The notes under the pieces are model-generated. The model was given only the letters and a program-made list of their open reading frames with translations, was not told where the DNA came from and searched no databases. The position numbers and the translations under genes are program-made. From Burkholderiales bacterium (GTDB lineage: Bacteria; Pseudomonadota; Gammaproteobacteria; Burkholderiales; Burkholderiaceae_C), in contig JACPYV010000161.1 in the NCBI GenBank assembly GCA_016195825.1, positions 1-64,000 of the forward strand: a stretch of DNA of 64,000 nucleotides. The letters run 5' to 3'. Below, one piece after another: positions 39,820-50,557 of this stretch. Every line of letters begins with the position of its first letter. Positions within the stretch are counted from its first letter, which is position 1.

Positions 39820-42515
39820 TCCAGCACGAACACGGCAGCGCTGCGGGCTGGCACCTCGAAGCGCCCGTCCCGAAAGCGGGCCTCGCGGCGCAGTCGGGCA
39901 TCCGCGCCCCGACGCTGCACCGGGTGCAGCGTCCAGCGCGCGTCGGCCTCCTCAGGCAGCGCCAGCACCTGGGCCGTCGGCGCGACGTTGATCAGCGTCA
40001 TCACGGCACGAGGGCCGGGCAGGCCCTGGCCGTCCACGCGGGTCGCGACCAGCACCGGGTTCTGACCCGGACCGCTGCCGGGGAAGCTGACGCGCTTCTT
40101 GATCTCGGCAGCGCTGCGCAGGCGCAGCAGCGGCGTGCCAGCCCGGATCTTCAGCAGGTCGCGGAACACATCACGCGTCCAGGCGATCTCGGCCGGGCCT
40201 GGGGCGATGCCCGGGTCGGCCAGCCGCTCACGGGCCAGCGCCCAGTCGCGGCCATCCTTGCCGAAGTTGTCCTGCCGGGGCGGCAGGCCGGTGCCGAAGT
40301 GATTGGTCCGGTAGCGCCAATCCAGCCGGTTGAACCAGTCGCCCGAGTCGTAGCTGTTGCGGTCCATGCTCTTGCTGCGCAGGATGTCCTGGCCGGCGTG
40401 GAAGTAGGCCACGCCCTGGCTGAAAGCCACCAGTGCTGCGCCCAGCATCTGCACGCGGGCACGGTCTTCGCGCGGGGTCTCGCGCGGCAGCTTCAGCGCA
40501 TTGACGTCAAAGAGAGTCTGGTTATCGTGGTTCTCGACGTAGTTGACGACCTCGCCGGGCTCGGACGCGAAGCCCGCCGGCTGATCGCCGTAGGGAATGG
40601 CGTCCAGGCGCTTCGTCTCGCCACGCCAGGTGCTCAGCTCGAAGCTGCGCAGCGACCCTGCCAGGCCCACGCGGATCATGTCGGCCGCGGCCAGCAGGTC
40701 CTCGGGCCTAGCGGGATTCAATGCGGCCAACGCATTGGGCGCGTAGACCAGGCCGTTGAGCCAGCCCTGGCGGCGCACGCTGTCGTCGCCGCCCTCGCCG
40801 GCCGAGCCGCCACGCGCTGCGTCGCGGCCACGGTCGCTGAACGTGCCAATGCCGCTGCCATTGAGCGACAGCTGCGAGGCCTGCACGAAGCGCGCACCGT
40901 TGGCCACCTCGCCGAAGTTCCAGCCCTCGCCCAACAGTTGCACCGACCGGCCGGCCTCCGCGTTGACGCGCACCTGCAGACGCTCCATCGCCTCGCGCGG
41001 CTGGTGGCCCATCAGGTCGAAGCGCATGGAGTCGATGCGGTACTCCCGCACCCAGAGCGCCGCGGAGTCGATCATCAGCTTGGCCATCATGCGGTGCTCG
41101 GTGGCCGTGTTGTCGCAGCAGGTGGAGCGCTCAACCTCGCCCTTGGCGTTGAGCCGGTGGTAGTAGCCCGGCACCAGGCGGTCAAGCACCGATCTGGGCG
41201 CCTGGCCGGCCGCTGACATGTGGTTGTAGACCATGTCCATGCCCACACGCAGGCCAGCCCGGTGCAGGGCCATCACCATCTGGCGGAACTCGATGACGCG
41301 CCGCAGCGGGTCCGTCGCGTAGCTGCCCTCGGGCGCATTGAAGTGCCAGGGGTCATAGCCCCAGTTGAAGCAGTCGTCGGCTGCGACCGCCATCACTGCG
41401 GCCTGCTGGCCTTCGCCCTCGGGCACGCCGGCGGGAACCGCTGGCACCTTGCAGCCACGCTCGGGCACGCTGGCCAGGTCGAAGACCGGCAGCAGGTGCA
41501 CGTCGGTCAGGCCCGCCTGGGCCAACGCCTTGAGATGCTTCATGCCATTGGAGGCGCCCTCGGTGAAGGCCAGGTATTTGCCGCGCCAGGCCGGGCGGAC
41601 CGTGGCGTCGCTGACGGAGAAGTCACGCACATGCAGCTCGTAGATGAGCTGGTCGGTCGCCACCTTCACGCGGTCAGGGCGCGGCGCGGCTTCCCAGCCC
41701 TTGGGCTTGAGGGCCGGCGACGCCAGATCGGCCACTACGCTGCGCTGCGAGTCGGCGGTCAGCGCGACCGAGTAGGGGTCGGTGACGAGGTTGCGCACCA
41801 GGCCATGCGTGGGTGTGACGACGTCGACCAGGTATCGGTACGACTGGCCGCTCAGATCGCCCGGCAGTTCAGCACGCCAGGCGCCAGTGGCGGGTTCCAG
41901 GCGCATCGCGTCGACCGCGATGGCTGGCGACTCGGGCCCGGCATGGCGGCACAGCAGCACGCGCTGGGCCGTGGGCGCCCAGACGGCAAAGCGCGTCTGC
42001 GCCTTGGCGGGGTGGGCTCCGAAGTCCGCGACCTGCTCGGCAGGGGCGTAGAGGTCGTCCAGCGCGCCGGGGATCTGGATGCCAGTCGCTGCGATGACAC
42101 GGCCCTCCGCCGTCTCATGCACCAGCAGCACCTGCGCGCGCAGCAGCGCACGGCTATCCACGCCGCTCGCGACCACGAAACGCGGCCCCTCGCCGATGAA
42201 GCGAAAGCGCGTCGGCAGCGCGGCGCTGCTGGGCGCCAGCTCGACGGTGCCCTCCGACCCCGCCACGACCTCGCCTACCGCCGCACGCAGGCCGGCAGCC
42301 CGAGCGTGATGCAGGCGCACCCGCTCGCCGGGCTTCAGCGCCAGCCCCGGCCATTGCAGCGTGTGCGCGTCCAGCCAATAGGCCTCGGCCAGCGGCCTCG
42401 CGGCAGCGTCGGGCGTGGGCACGGCGGCGTTGCAATCCTCCAGGTCACCGGCCTGGGCGGCGCCAGCCACCAGCACGAGGCCCAGCAGCGCCCACGGCGC
42501 GACGCGTACAGACAT
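39816..42515 (-). CDS. Pullulanase-type alpha-1,6-glucosidase without CBM41 modules (copy 3)
   Basis: ATG 42515, preceded by AAAAGGAG, gives 899 residues with an ordinary signal peptide (LLGLVLVAGAAQAG) rather than a lipobox, so it should be soluble in the periplasm or secreted. It lacks the two N-terminal PUD/CBM41 modules of its paralogues but keeps the N2/CBM48 region, the GH13 barrel (YELHVRDFS about 291, DMVYNHM about 430, SMRFDLMGHQPR about 497, GEGWNFGE about 530, ENHDN about 660) and the DUF3372-like end. It may act on imported branched dextrins rather than polymeric starch. Confidence 0.9.
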   Translation of the reverse strand: MSVRVAPWALLGLVLVAGAAQAGDLEDCNAAVPTPDAAARPLAEAYWLDAHTLQWPGLALKPGERVRLHHARAAGLRAAVGEVVAGSEGTVELAPSSAALPTRFRFIGEGPRFVVASGVDSRALLRAQVLLVHETAEGRVIAATGIQIPGALDDLYAPAEQVADFGAHPAKAQTRFAVWAPTAQRVLLCRHAGPESPAIAVDAMRLEPATGAWRAELPGDLSGQSYRYLVDVVTPTHGLVRNLVTDPYSVALTADSQRSVVADLASPALKPKGWEAAPRPDRVKVATDQLIYELHVRDFSVSDATVRPAWRGKYLAFTEGASNGMKHLKALAQAGLTDVHLLPVFDLASVPERGCKVPAVPAGVPEGEGQQAAVMAVAADDCFNWGYDPWHFNAPEGSYATDPLRRVIEFRQMVMALHRAGLRVGMDMVYNHMSAAGQAPRSVLDRLVPGYYHRLNAKGEVERSTCCDNTATEHRMMAKLMIDSAALWVREYRIDSMRFDLMGHQPREAMERLQVRVNAEAGRSVQLLGEGWNFGEVANGARFVQASQLSLNGSGIGTFSDRGRDAARGGSAGEGGDDSVRRQGWLNGLVYAPNALAALNPARPEDLLAAADMIRVGLAGSLRSFELSTWRGETKRLDAIPYGDQPAGFASEPGEVVNYVENHDNQTLFDVNALKLPRETPREDRARVQMLGAALVAFSQGVAYFHAGQDILRSKSMDRNSYDSGDWFNRLDWRYRTNHFGTGLPPRQDNFGKDGRDWALARERLADPGIAPGPAEIAWTRDVFRDLLKIRAGTPLLRLRSAAEIKKRVSFPGSGPGQNPVLVATRVDGQGLPGPRAVMTLINVAPTAQVLALPEEADARWTLHPVQRRGADARLRREARFRDGRFEVPARSAAVFVLD

Positions 42516-42544
42516 GGGCAGTCTCCTTTTGCAGTGTCGAAATA

Positions 42545-42557
42545 GTAGCAAAACTAC
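42545..42557 (-). promoter_or_regulatory. Candidate maltodextrin operator (pullulanase copy 3)
   Basis: The minus strand reads GTAGTTTTGCTAC, a perfect GTAG-N5-CTAC inverted repeat, 30 bases upstream of the copy 3 start codon. The preceding bases TGTAGTTTTGCT equal those of the site at 34705. TACTAT just after it could be a -10 hexamer. Confidence 0.68.
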
Positions 42558-42621
42558 ATCAGTGGAAATCGCTCTAGCGCCACACCCATGGACGCCGATA
42601 TGCTCAAGGCTCGGAGACAAA

Positions 42622-42634
42622 GTAGTTTGAATAC
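42622..42634 (+). promoter_or_regulatory. Candidate maltodextrin operator abutting a start codon
   Basis: GTAGTTTGAATAC matches the locus site (one half is imperfect) and ends at the base before the ATG at 42635. It shares the 119-bp divergent region with the operator at 42545. Such a position would block transcription or translation start directly. Confidence 0.55.
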
Positions 42635-44227
42635 ATGAACATCTCAAAGCTGCTAACAACAGTAGCGCTGGCTTCCGCGCTGACGGCCCAGGCCCAGATC
42701 GACACCCGCCCTGTGCCGCCCCAGCCGCGCGCCAGCACGCTGCCGGCGAACTGGCAGCACGGCGTGTTCATGGAGGTGTTCGTGCGCGGCTACCAGGACA
42801 GCGACGGCGACGGCATCGGTGACTTGCGCGGGCTCACGAAGCGGCTGGACTACCTGCAAAAACTCGGCGTCAGCGGCCTGTGGCTGATGCCCATCACCGC
42901 CAGCTCCGACCACGATCACGGCTACGCGACCACCGACTACCGCGGCATCGAGCCGCAGTACGGCACGCTGGCGGACTTCGACGTGCTGATCCGCGAAGCC
43001 CACAAGCGCGGCATCGGCATCGTGATGGACTACGTCATCAACCACGCGTCGTACCAGTTCCCCCCGTTCCAGCAGGCGCTGGCTGACCGCAACAGCCCCT
43101 GGCGCAGCTGGTTCGTCTGGAACCCCGAGCCCGGCCCCGGCTGGGACATCTGGGGCAAGTACCCCTGGTACGACGGCGCCACCAAACCCTGGGACTGGAC
43201 CGGCGAACGGAAAGACCTGCCCCCCATCAAACCCGGTTCGCCCGACATCTTCTTCGGCACCTTCGGGCCCCACATGCCCGACTTCAACCTGCGCAACCCG
43301 GTCGTCGTGCAGTACCACGAGGACTCGCTGCGCTTCTGGCTCAACCGCGGCCTGGACGGCTACCGACTGGACGCCGTGCCCCATCTGATCGAGAACAACG
43401 CCAAGGACTGGAACGACCAGCCCGAGAGCCGCGTGCTGACCAAACACTTCCAGGACCTCATCAAGAGCTACCCCGGCCGCTACGTCGTCTGCGAGGCCAC
43501 GGCCGAACCCATCGCCTACGGCGACCCTGGCCTGTGCGGCGGCGCCTTCGCGTTCAACCAGAACTACGAGATCGTCAAGGCCGCCAAGGGTGACGCCACC
43601 GCCGTGCACAAGATGGCCGACTACTACCGGACCATGTCGCCGACGATGGCGACCTTCCTGCACAACCATGACATCTTCACCGGCCAGCGCCTGTGGGACC
43701 AGTTGCACGGCGACGAGGCCCGCTACCGGCTGGCGGCGGCCAGCTACCTGCTGCTGCCCGGCACGCCCTTCATCTACTACGGCGAGGAGGTGGGCCAGGC
43801 CGGCATCGACGGCAAGGGTGACGACCCGTTGCGATCGCCAATGAGCTGGACGCCAGCCGGCGGGTTTTCGACCAGCGACAAGCCCTTCCGCCCGCTGTCG
43901 CTGAACCGCAGTCGCCACAACGCCGAGACGCAAACGCGCGAGGCCGGCTCGCTGTTCAATTTCTACCGCGAGCTGATCGCGCTGCGTCGCGCATCACCGG
44001 CACTGACGCTGGGGCGTTACGAGGCCGACCGCGTCGAGGGCAAGCTCTGGACCTTCCAGCGCGTGCAAGGCGCCGAGCGAATGCTCGTTGCCATCAACTA
44101 CGGCGACGAGCCGGCGCCCATCGACCTGCCGGCGCGCAGCCGCCCGCTCTATCCGAAGCCGCCCGCAGCCTCTCGCACGACGGTGCCGCCGCTGTCCCTG
44201 CGCATCTACAGAATGGAAGCGCCATGA
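42635..44227 (+). CDS. Exported GH13 alpha-glucosidase/amylase-family enzyme
   Basis: The 530-residue protein has a signal peptide ([16 protein letters not shown]) and a complete GH13 domain. Region I is [11 protein letters not shown], region II is [12 protein letters not shown] with the nucleophile aspartate, region III is VVCEATAEP with the acid glutamate, and region IV is [10 protein letters not shown]. The opening [20 protein letters not shown] resembles oligo-1,6-glucosidase or trehalose-synthase-like members, so an exo-acting glucosidase is likely, but specificity cannot be fixed. There is no Shine-Dalgarno at normal spacing. It overlaps the next GH13 gene by 4 bp. Confidence 0.85.
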   Translation: MNISKLLTTVALASALTAQAQIDTRPVPPQPRASTLPANWQHGVFMEVFVRGYQDSDGDGIGDLRGLTKRLDYLQKLGVSGLWLMPITASSDHDHGYATTDYRGIEPQYGTLADFDVLIREAHKRGIGIVMDYVINHASYQFPPFQQALADRNSPWRSWFVWNPEPGPGWDIWGKYPWYDGATKPWDWTGERKDLPPIKPGSPDIFFGTFGPHMPDFNLRNPVVVQYHEDSLRFWLNRGLDGYRLDAVPHLIENNAKDWNDQPESRVLTKHFQDLIKSYPGRYVVCEATAEPIAYGDPGLCGGAFAFNQNYEIVKAAKGDATAVHKMADYYRTMSPTMATFLHNHDIFTGQRLWDQLHGDEARYRLAAASYLLLPGTPFIYYGEEVGQAGIDGKGDDPLRSPMSWTPAGGFSTSDKPFRPLSLNRSRHNAETQTREAGSLFNFYRELIALRRASPALTLGRYEADRVEGKLWTFQRVQGAERMLVAINYGDEPAPIDLPARSRPLYPKPPAASRTTVPPLSLRIYRMEAP

Positions 44228-46056
44228 AAGCCCTGATCACCCTCGCCACCGCACTGCTGATGAGCCTGCCCACGATGGCCGCCGAGCCTTCTCCCCGCGT
44301 CGAACCTCCGAACTGGTGGGTCGGCATGCGCGACACCTCGCTGCAGCTGATGCTGCACGGCAGCGGCATCGCCGACGCCAGGCCCAGCCTGGCGCCCTAC
44401 CCCGGCGTGACGCTGAAAGCCAGCCACCGCGCGAGCAGCCCCAACTACCTGTTTGTCGATCTCGACATCGCCCCCGGCGCCAAGCCCGGTGACCTGCTGC
44501 TCACCGTGGCCGGCAAGCCGCTGCGCTACACGCTGCTGGCCCGCGCACCGGGCTCGGCGGAGCGCCAGGGCTTCGGCCCCAAGGACGCGATCTACCTCGT
44601 AGTGCCCGACCGCTTCGCCCAGGGCGGCAGTGGCCGCCAGGCCGACATGAAGGAAGGCGTTCACCGCACCGACCCTGGCGGCCGTCATGGCGGCGACCTG
44701 GCCGGCATGCGCCAGCACCTGGACTACATCGCAGGCATGGGCTTCACCCAGGTCTGGCCCACGCCGCTGGTCGAGAACAACAGCGCCAAATACAGCTACC
44801 ACGGCTATGCAGCGACCGACTTCTACAAGACCGACCCGCGCTTCGGCACGAACGACGACTTCCGCGCCTACGTGACCGAGGCGAAGTCCAAGGGCGTGGG
44901 CGTCATCCAGGACATCGTGCTCAACCACATCGGCGGCGGGCACTGGTGGATGGCCGACCTGCCGGCGCCTGACTGGGTCAACCAGTGGCCCGCTGGCTAC
45001 ACCGAGACCCACCACGCGCGCATGACGCTGCAGGATCCCTATGCGTCAACCGAGGACCGCAAGCGCTTCACCGACGGCTGGTTCGTGCCCGGCATGCCGG
45101 ACCTGAACCAGCGCCGGCCCGAGCTTGCGACCTACCTAACGCAGATGACTCTGTGGTGGATAGAGAGCGCCGGCCTTTCAGGCATTCGCACCGACACCTG
45201 GTCCTATTCCGACCGCGACTTCCTGACCCGCTGGTCGGCCCGCATCATGCAGGAGTACCCGCGGCTGAACATCGTCGGCGAAGAGTGGAGCCCGCATCCC
45301 GCCGTCGTTGCATACTGGCAGCGCGGCAAGAAGAACCACGATGGCTACGTGTCCCACGCGCCAAGCATGATGGACTTCCCGCTGCAGACCAACCTGCTCG
45401 CAGCGCTGACCGAGGACGATGGGCCCCACACCGGCCTGACCAAGCTCTACGAGGGTCTGGCCCACGACTTCGTCTACCCCGACCCGGCCAACCTGGTGCT
45501 GTTCGATGGCAATCACGACACGCCACGCCTGTTCTCGGTCATGAAACGCGACGTGGGCCTGACCAAGATCGCACTGGCCTATCTGGCCACCACGCGGCGC
45601 ATCCCGCAGTTCTTCTACGGCAGCGAGCTGCTGCTGCAAAGCCCCACCGAGCGCGACGACGGACTGGTGCGGGCCGACATGCCCGGCGGCTGGAAGGGAG
45701 ATGCGGTCGACGCGTTCACCGGCGCGGGCCTCACGCCCGAGCAGCGTGACATGCAGAACTGGGTGCGGCGCCTGTTCACCTGGCGCAAGGGCGCCACCGT
45801 CATCCACGACGGCGCGCTGATGCAGTACGCGCCGCTCGAGGGCTGCTACGTCTTCTTCCGCTACGACGCGGGCCGCACCGTGATGGTCGTGCTGAACAAG
45901 GGGCCGAAGCCGGTGGAGCTCGCGCTGTCGCGCTTCGCCGAGCGCCTTGCGCCGGGCCAGCGCGCGCGCGACGTGCTGGACGGCCGGGAGTTCACGCTCG
46001 GCGCCACGCTCACCGCGCCGGCCCGCAGCCCATTGATCCTGCAAGTCTCGCGCTAA
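44224..46056 (+). CDS. Exported cyclomaltodextrinase/neopullulanase-like GH13 enzyme
   Basis: The 610-residue protein has a signal peptide (ITLATALLMSLPTMAAE) and an N-terminal cyclomaltodextrinase-type beta domain (residues about 25-115, PPNWWVGMRDTSLQLMLHG). The GH13 barrel follows: IQDIVLNHIGGGHWW, GIRTDTWSYSDR with the nucleophile, IVGEEWSPHP with the acid glutamate and LFDGNHDTPR. A beta C-terminal domain ends it. This matches periplasmic SusA/neopullulanase-type enzymes that cut cyclodextrins, pullulan or maltodextrins. It is coupled to the upstream GH13 gene and followed by a terminator. Confidence 0.88.
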   Translation: MKALITLATALLMSLPTMAAEPSPRVEPPNWWVGMRDTSLQLMLHGSGIADARPSLAPYPGVTLKASHRASSPNYLFVDLDIAPGAKPGDLLLTVAGKPLRYTLLARAPGSAERQGFGPKDAIYLVVPDRFAQGGSGRQADMKEGVHRTDPGGRHGGDLAGMRQHLDYIAGMGFTQVWPTPLVENNSAKYSYHGYAATDFYKTDPRFGTNDDFRAYVTEAKSKGVGVIQDIVLNHIGGGHWWMADLPAPDWVNQWPAGYTETHHARMTLQDPYASTEDRKRFTDGWFVPGMPDLNQRRPELATYLTQMTLWWIESAGLSGIRTDTWSYSDRDFLTRWSARIMQEYPRLNIVGEEWSPHPAVVAYWQRGKKNHDGYVSHAPSMMDFPLQTNLLAALTEDDGPHTGLTKLYEGLAHDFVYPDPANLVLFDGNHDTPRLFSVMKRDVGLTKIALAYLATTRRIPQFFYGSELLLQSPTERDDGLVRADMPGGWKGDAVDAFTGAGLTPEQRDMQNWVRRLFTWRKGATVIHDGALMQYAPLEGCYVFFRYDAGRTVMVVLNKGPKPVELALSRFAERLAPGQRARDVLDGREFTLGATLTAPARSPLILQVSR

Positions 46057-46063
46057 AAAAAGC

Positions 46064-46083
46064 AAAGGCCCCACGGGGCCTTG
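46064..46083 (+). terminator. Terminator after the two-gene GH13 operon
   Basis: AAGGCCCC and GGGGCCTT form a strong stem with a two-base gap, preceded by AAAAAAAGC and followed by TTG. It begins 8 bases after the stop. The A-tract on the left makes it a better terminator for the minus-strand PEP-CTERM gene, so it is probably bidirectional. Confidence 0.8.
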
Positions 46084-46102
46084 TCGATTGAGCGCGGCGA
46101 AA

Positions 46103-46783
46103 TCAGGCTTGTCGGCGGCGACGTGCCAGCATGCCGACCACGCCCAGACCGGCGAGCAGCAGCGCATAGGTCTCGGGTTCCGGCACCGGCACCGCCTGGA
46201 ACGAGAAGCTCAGCTGATTTTGCGTCTGGCCGGTGATCGTGGCAAAGCTGTCGGCCGACGCGCTGAGCGTGATCCAGACGTTCTTCACCTCGATGCTGGT
46301 GACGCCCGCCAGCGGCGCGGAGGCGCTGCCGGAGAAAACCCCGGAGAACGCGTTGCTCGGCGTCTTGCCCAGCGGCGTGGCCGGCAGAACCATATCCGGG
46401 CCGCCGTTCACGCTCACGGTGGCATTCGCCGTGATGCTCGTCGCACCATTGAACTCGGTGTAGACGATGTTGCCGAGGCTGCCCAGCAGCGCGCCGCCGA
46501 GCGAATAGCCGCTATCAGCGGTCAGCTTGAAACTCGGCAGCGCGAAGGTGACCGAGCCGGCGGGACCGCCGTTGTGCGCCAGCGAGACGCTGGTGGGGAC
46601 GTTCCAGTTGAAGCCGACGGCATTGTTGGCACTGGTAAACGAGCCGCTGATCCAGCCGAAGCTCGTGGTCTCGTCGTACAACACCTTGTACATGCCGTTG
46701 TCGAAGGTGGTGGTGGCCGAAGCCAGGCCAGAAACCACCAGGGCCGCGGCAGCGGCGAGCGTCTTGAGCGTCTGCATCGTCAT
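46103..46783 (-). CDS. PEP-CTERM sorting domain protein
   Basis: A 226-residue exported protein: signal peptide LKTLAAAAALVVSGLASA, a serine/threonine/asparagine-rich beta-type middle without catalytic motifs, and the C-terminus VPEPETYALLLAGLGVVGMLARRRRQA, a textbook PEP-CTERM signal. It sits between the GH13 operon and malQ on the minus strand, apparently monocistronic, bounded by hairpins on both sides. Two start codons (MTM) lie 6 bases apart; the first is used here. The function is unknown. Confidence 0.85.
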   Translation of the reverse strand: MTMQTLKTLAAAAALVVSGLASATTTFDNGMYKVLYDETTSFGWISGSFTSANNAVGFNWNVPTSVSLAHNGGPAGSVTFALPSFKLTADSGYSLGGALLGSLGNIVYTEFNGATSITANATVSVNGGPDMVLPATPLGKTPSNAFSGVFSGSASAPLAGVTSIEVKNVWITLSASADSFATITGQTQNQLSFSFQAVPVPEPETYALLLAGLGVVGMLARRRRQA

Positions 46784-46880
46784 TTCTCCGGATGGTCCGG
46801 GGCGGAGGCCCGGTCAACTGGGCCAGATACTAGCCAAACCGCCCGCGAAAAGCATGTCAAAGCGGCAAAGGAAGGCCCCG

Positions 46881-46903
46881 AAAACACCCCCGGTTCACGG
46901 GGG
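46881..46903 (-). terminator. Terminator of the glgP-glgB-glgX-malQ run
   Basis: On the minus strand CCCCCG and CGGGGG pair around a five-base loop (TGAAC), followed by TGTTTT. It starts about 19 bases after the malQ stop codon. Confidence 0.8.
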
Positions 46904-46921
46904 CTGTCGCGGTTTGACTCC

Positions 46922-48429
46922 TCAGACCGGCAGCTTCAGCAGCTCGAAAGGCCCCCGGCCGCTGGCCGCGGTGATCAAGCCGAGCACGCGCGCCGGCTCG
47001 CTGCCCAGCATGCCCCAGTGGAAGCGCCAGCCCCAGTTGCCGCCAAGCACGCCGGGCACGTTCATGCGGTGGGCGCTGCCCAGGCCCAGCACGTCCTGCA
47101 GCGGGTAGACAGCCGTATTGGCCACCGAGTTGGCGCACGCGCGGATCATGGCCCAGTGGACATCCTGCTCGCTGCAGGCGAGATACGAACCCGCGAAGGC
47201 GCGCTCGCGGGACTTGGCCTGGTCCCACCAGCCCCGCACGGTATCGTTGTCGTGCGTGCCGGTGTAGGCCACCGAGGCCCTGGGCCACATGTGCGGCAGG
47301 AACTCGTGGTCGCCCTCGGCGCCGAAGCCGAACTGCAGGATCTTCATGCCGGGGAAGCCGCAGCCGTCGCGCAGCGCGTGCACGTCTTCGGTAATGAAAC
47401 CCAGGTCCTCGGCCACGATGGGCAGCGGACCCAGGGCTTTCTTGATCGCATCGAACAGCGCCATGCCGGGGCCGGTCAGCCAACGGCCTTGCTTGGCATC
47501 GGGGCTGCTCGCGGGGATCTCGTAGTAGCCGGCGAAGCCGCGGAAGTGGTCGATGCGGAAGACGTCCGCCTGGCTGAGGGCGCGCTGGATGCGGGCCGTC
47601 CACCAGGCGTAGTCCTCGGCGGCCATCTTGTCCCAGCGGTACAGCGGGTTGCCCCAGCGCTGGCCCAGCGGTCCCAGGTCGTCGGGCGGCACGCCCGCCA
47701 CCACGGTGGTCTGAAAATTCTCGTCGAGGTGGTACAGGTCAGGGCGCGACCAGCAGTCGGCGCTGTCGTGGGCGACGAAGATGGGCAGGTCGCCCATCAG
47801 GTGGACGCCGCGCTCGTTGGCGTAGCTCTTGAGCGCGCCGGCCTGCACGTCGAACTGCCACTGCACGAACTGCCAGAAGGCAATCTCGTCAGCGTAATCT
47901 TTGCGCGCCTTGGCGATGGCCTTGGTCTCGCGGCGCTTCAGGCCTTCGCTCCATTCCCACCAGGGCTGGCCGTTCAGCGGCGAGCGGATAGCCATGAAGA
48001 GCACGTAGTCGTCCAGCCAGCTCTGCGCTTCCAGGCACCACTTACCGAAGGCGATACGGTCGGCGTCCGCTGCATTGGCGAAGAAGCCCTTGGCGGCGGC
48101 GCGCAGCTGCTGCTCGCGCCAGGGCGTCACGCGGCCATAGTCGACATGCTGGCCGTTGAAGTCGGGCACTTGCGGTTGCGCAAGCCAGCCCTTGGCGATC
48201 AGTGGCTCCAGCGCGACCATCCACTGGCTGCCGGCAAAGGCCGACACGCCCTGGTAGGGGCTGTCGCCGGGGCCGATGGGCGTGGTGGGCAGCAGCTGCC
48301 AGACGGATTGCCCGGCGGACTGCAGCCAGTCGACGAAGCGGTAGGCATCGGGGCCGAAGTCACCCATGCCGTGCGGTCCGGGCAGCGAGGTGATGTGCAG
48401 CAGCACACCGGAGGAGCGTTGGTTCAGGT

Positions 48430-48433
<4 letters not shown>
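46922..48433 (-). CDS. malQ: 4-alpha-glucanotransferase (amylomaltase)
   Basis: MalQ (GH77) transfers glucan segments between maltodextrins, releasing glucose. The 503-residue protein shows the family motifs: SGVLLHITSLPGPHGMGDFG at the start, SPYQGVSAFAG, VFRIDHFRGFAGYYEIP with the nucleophile aspartate near residue 290, VAEDLGFITEDV with the acid glutamate, and YTGTHDNDTVRGWW. There is no signal peptide, so it is cytoplasmic. It overlaps glgX by 4 bp and is last in a minus-strand run. The length is that of the short bacterial form. Confidence 0.95.
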
Positions 48434-50514
<2,081 letters not shown>

Positions 50515-50557
50515 CAGAGACGGACTAGCAAGTGCAATGCCCGGGAAACATGGCTGA

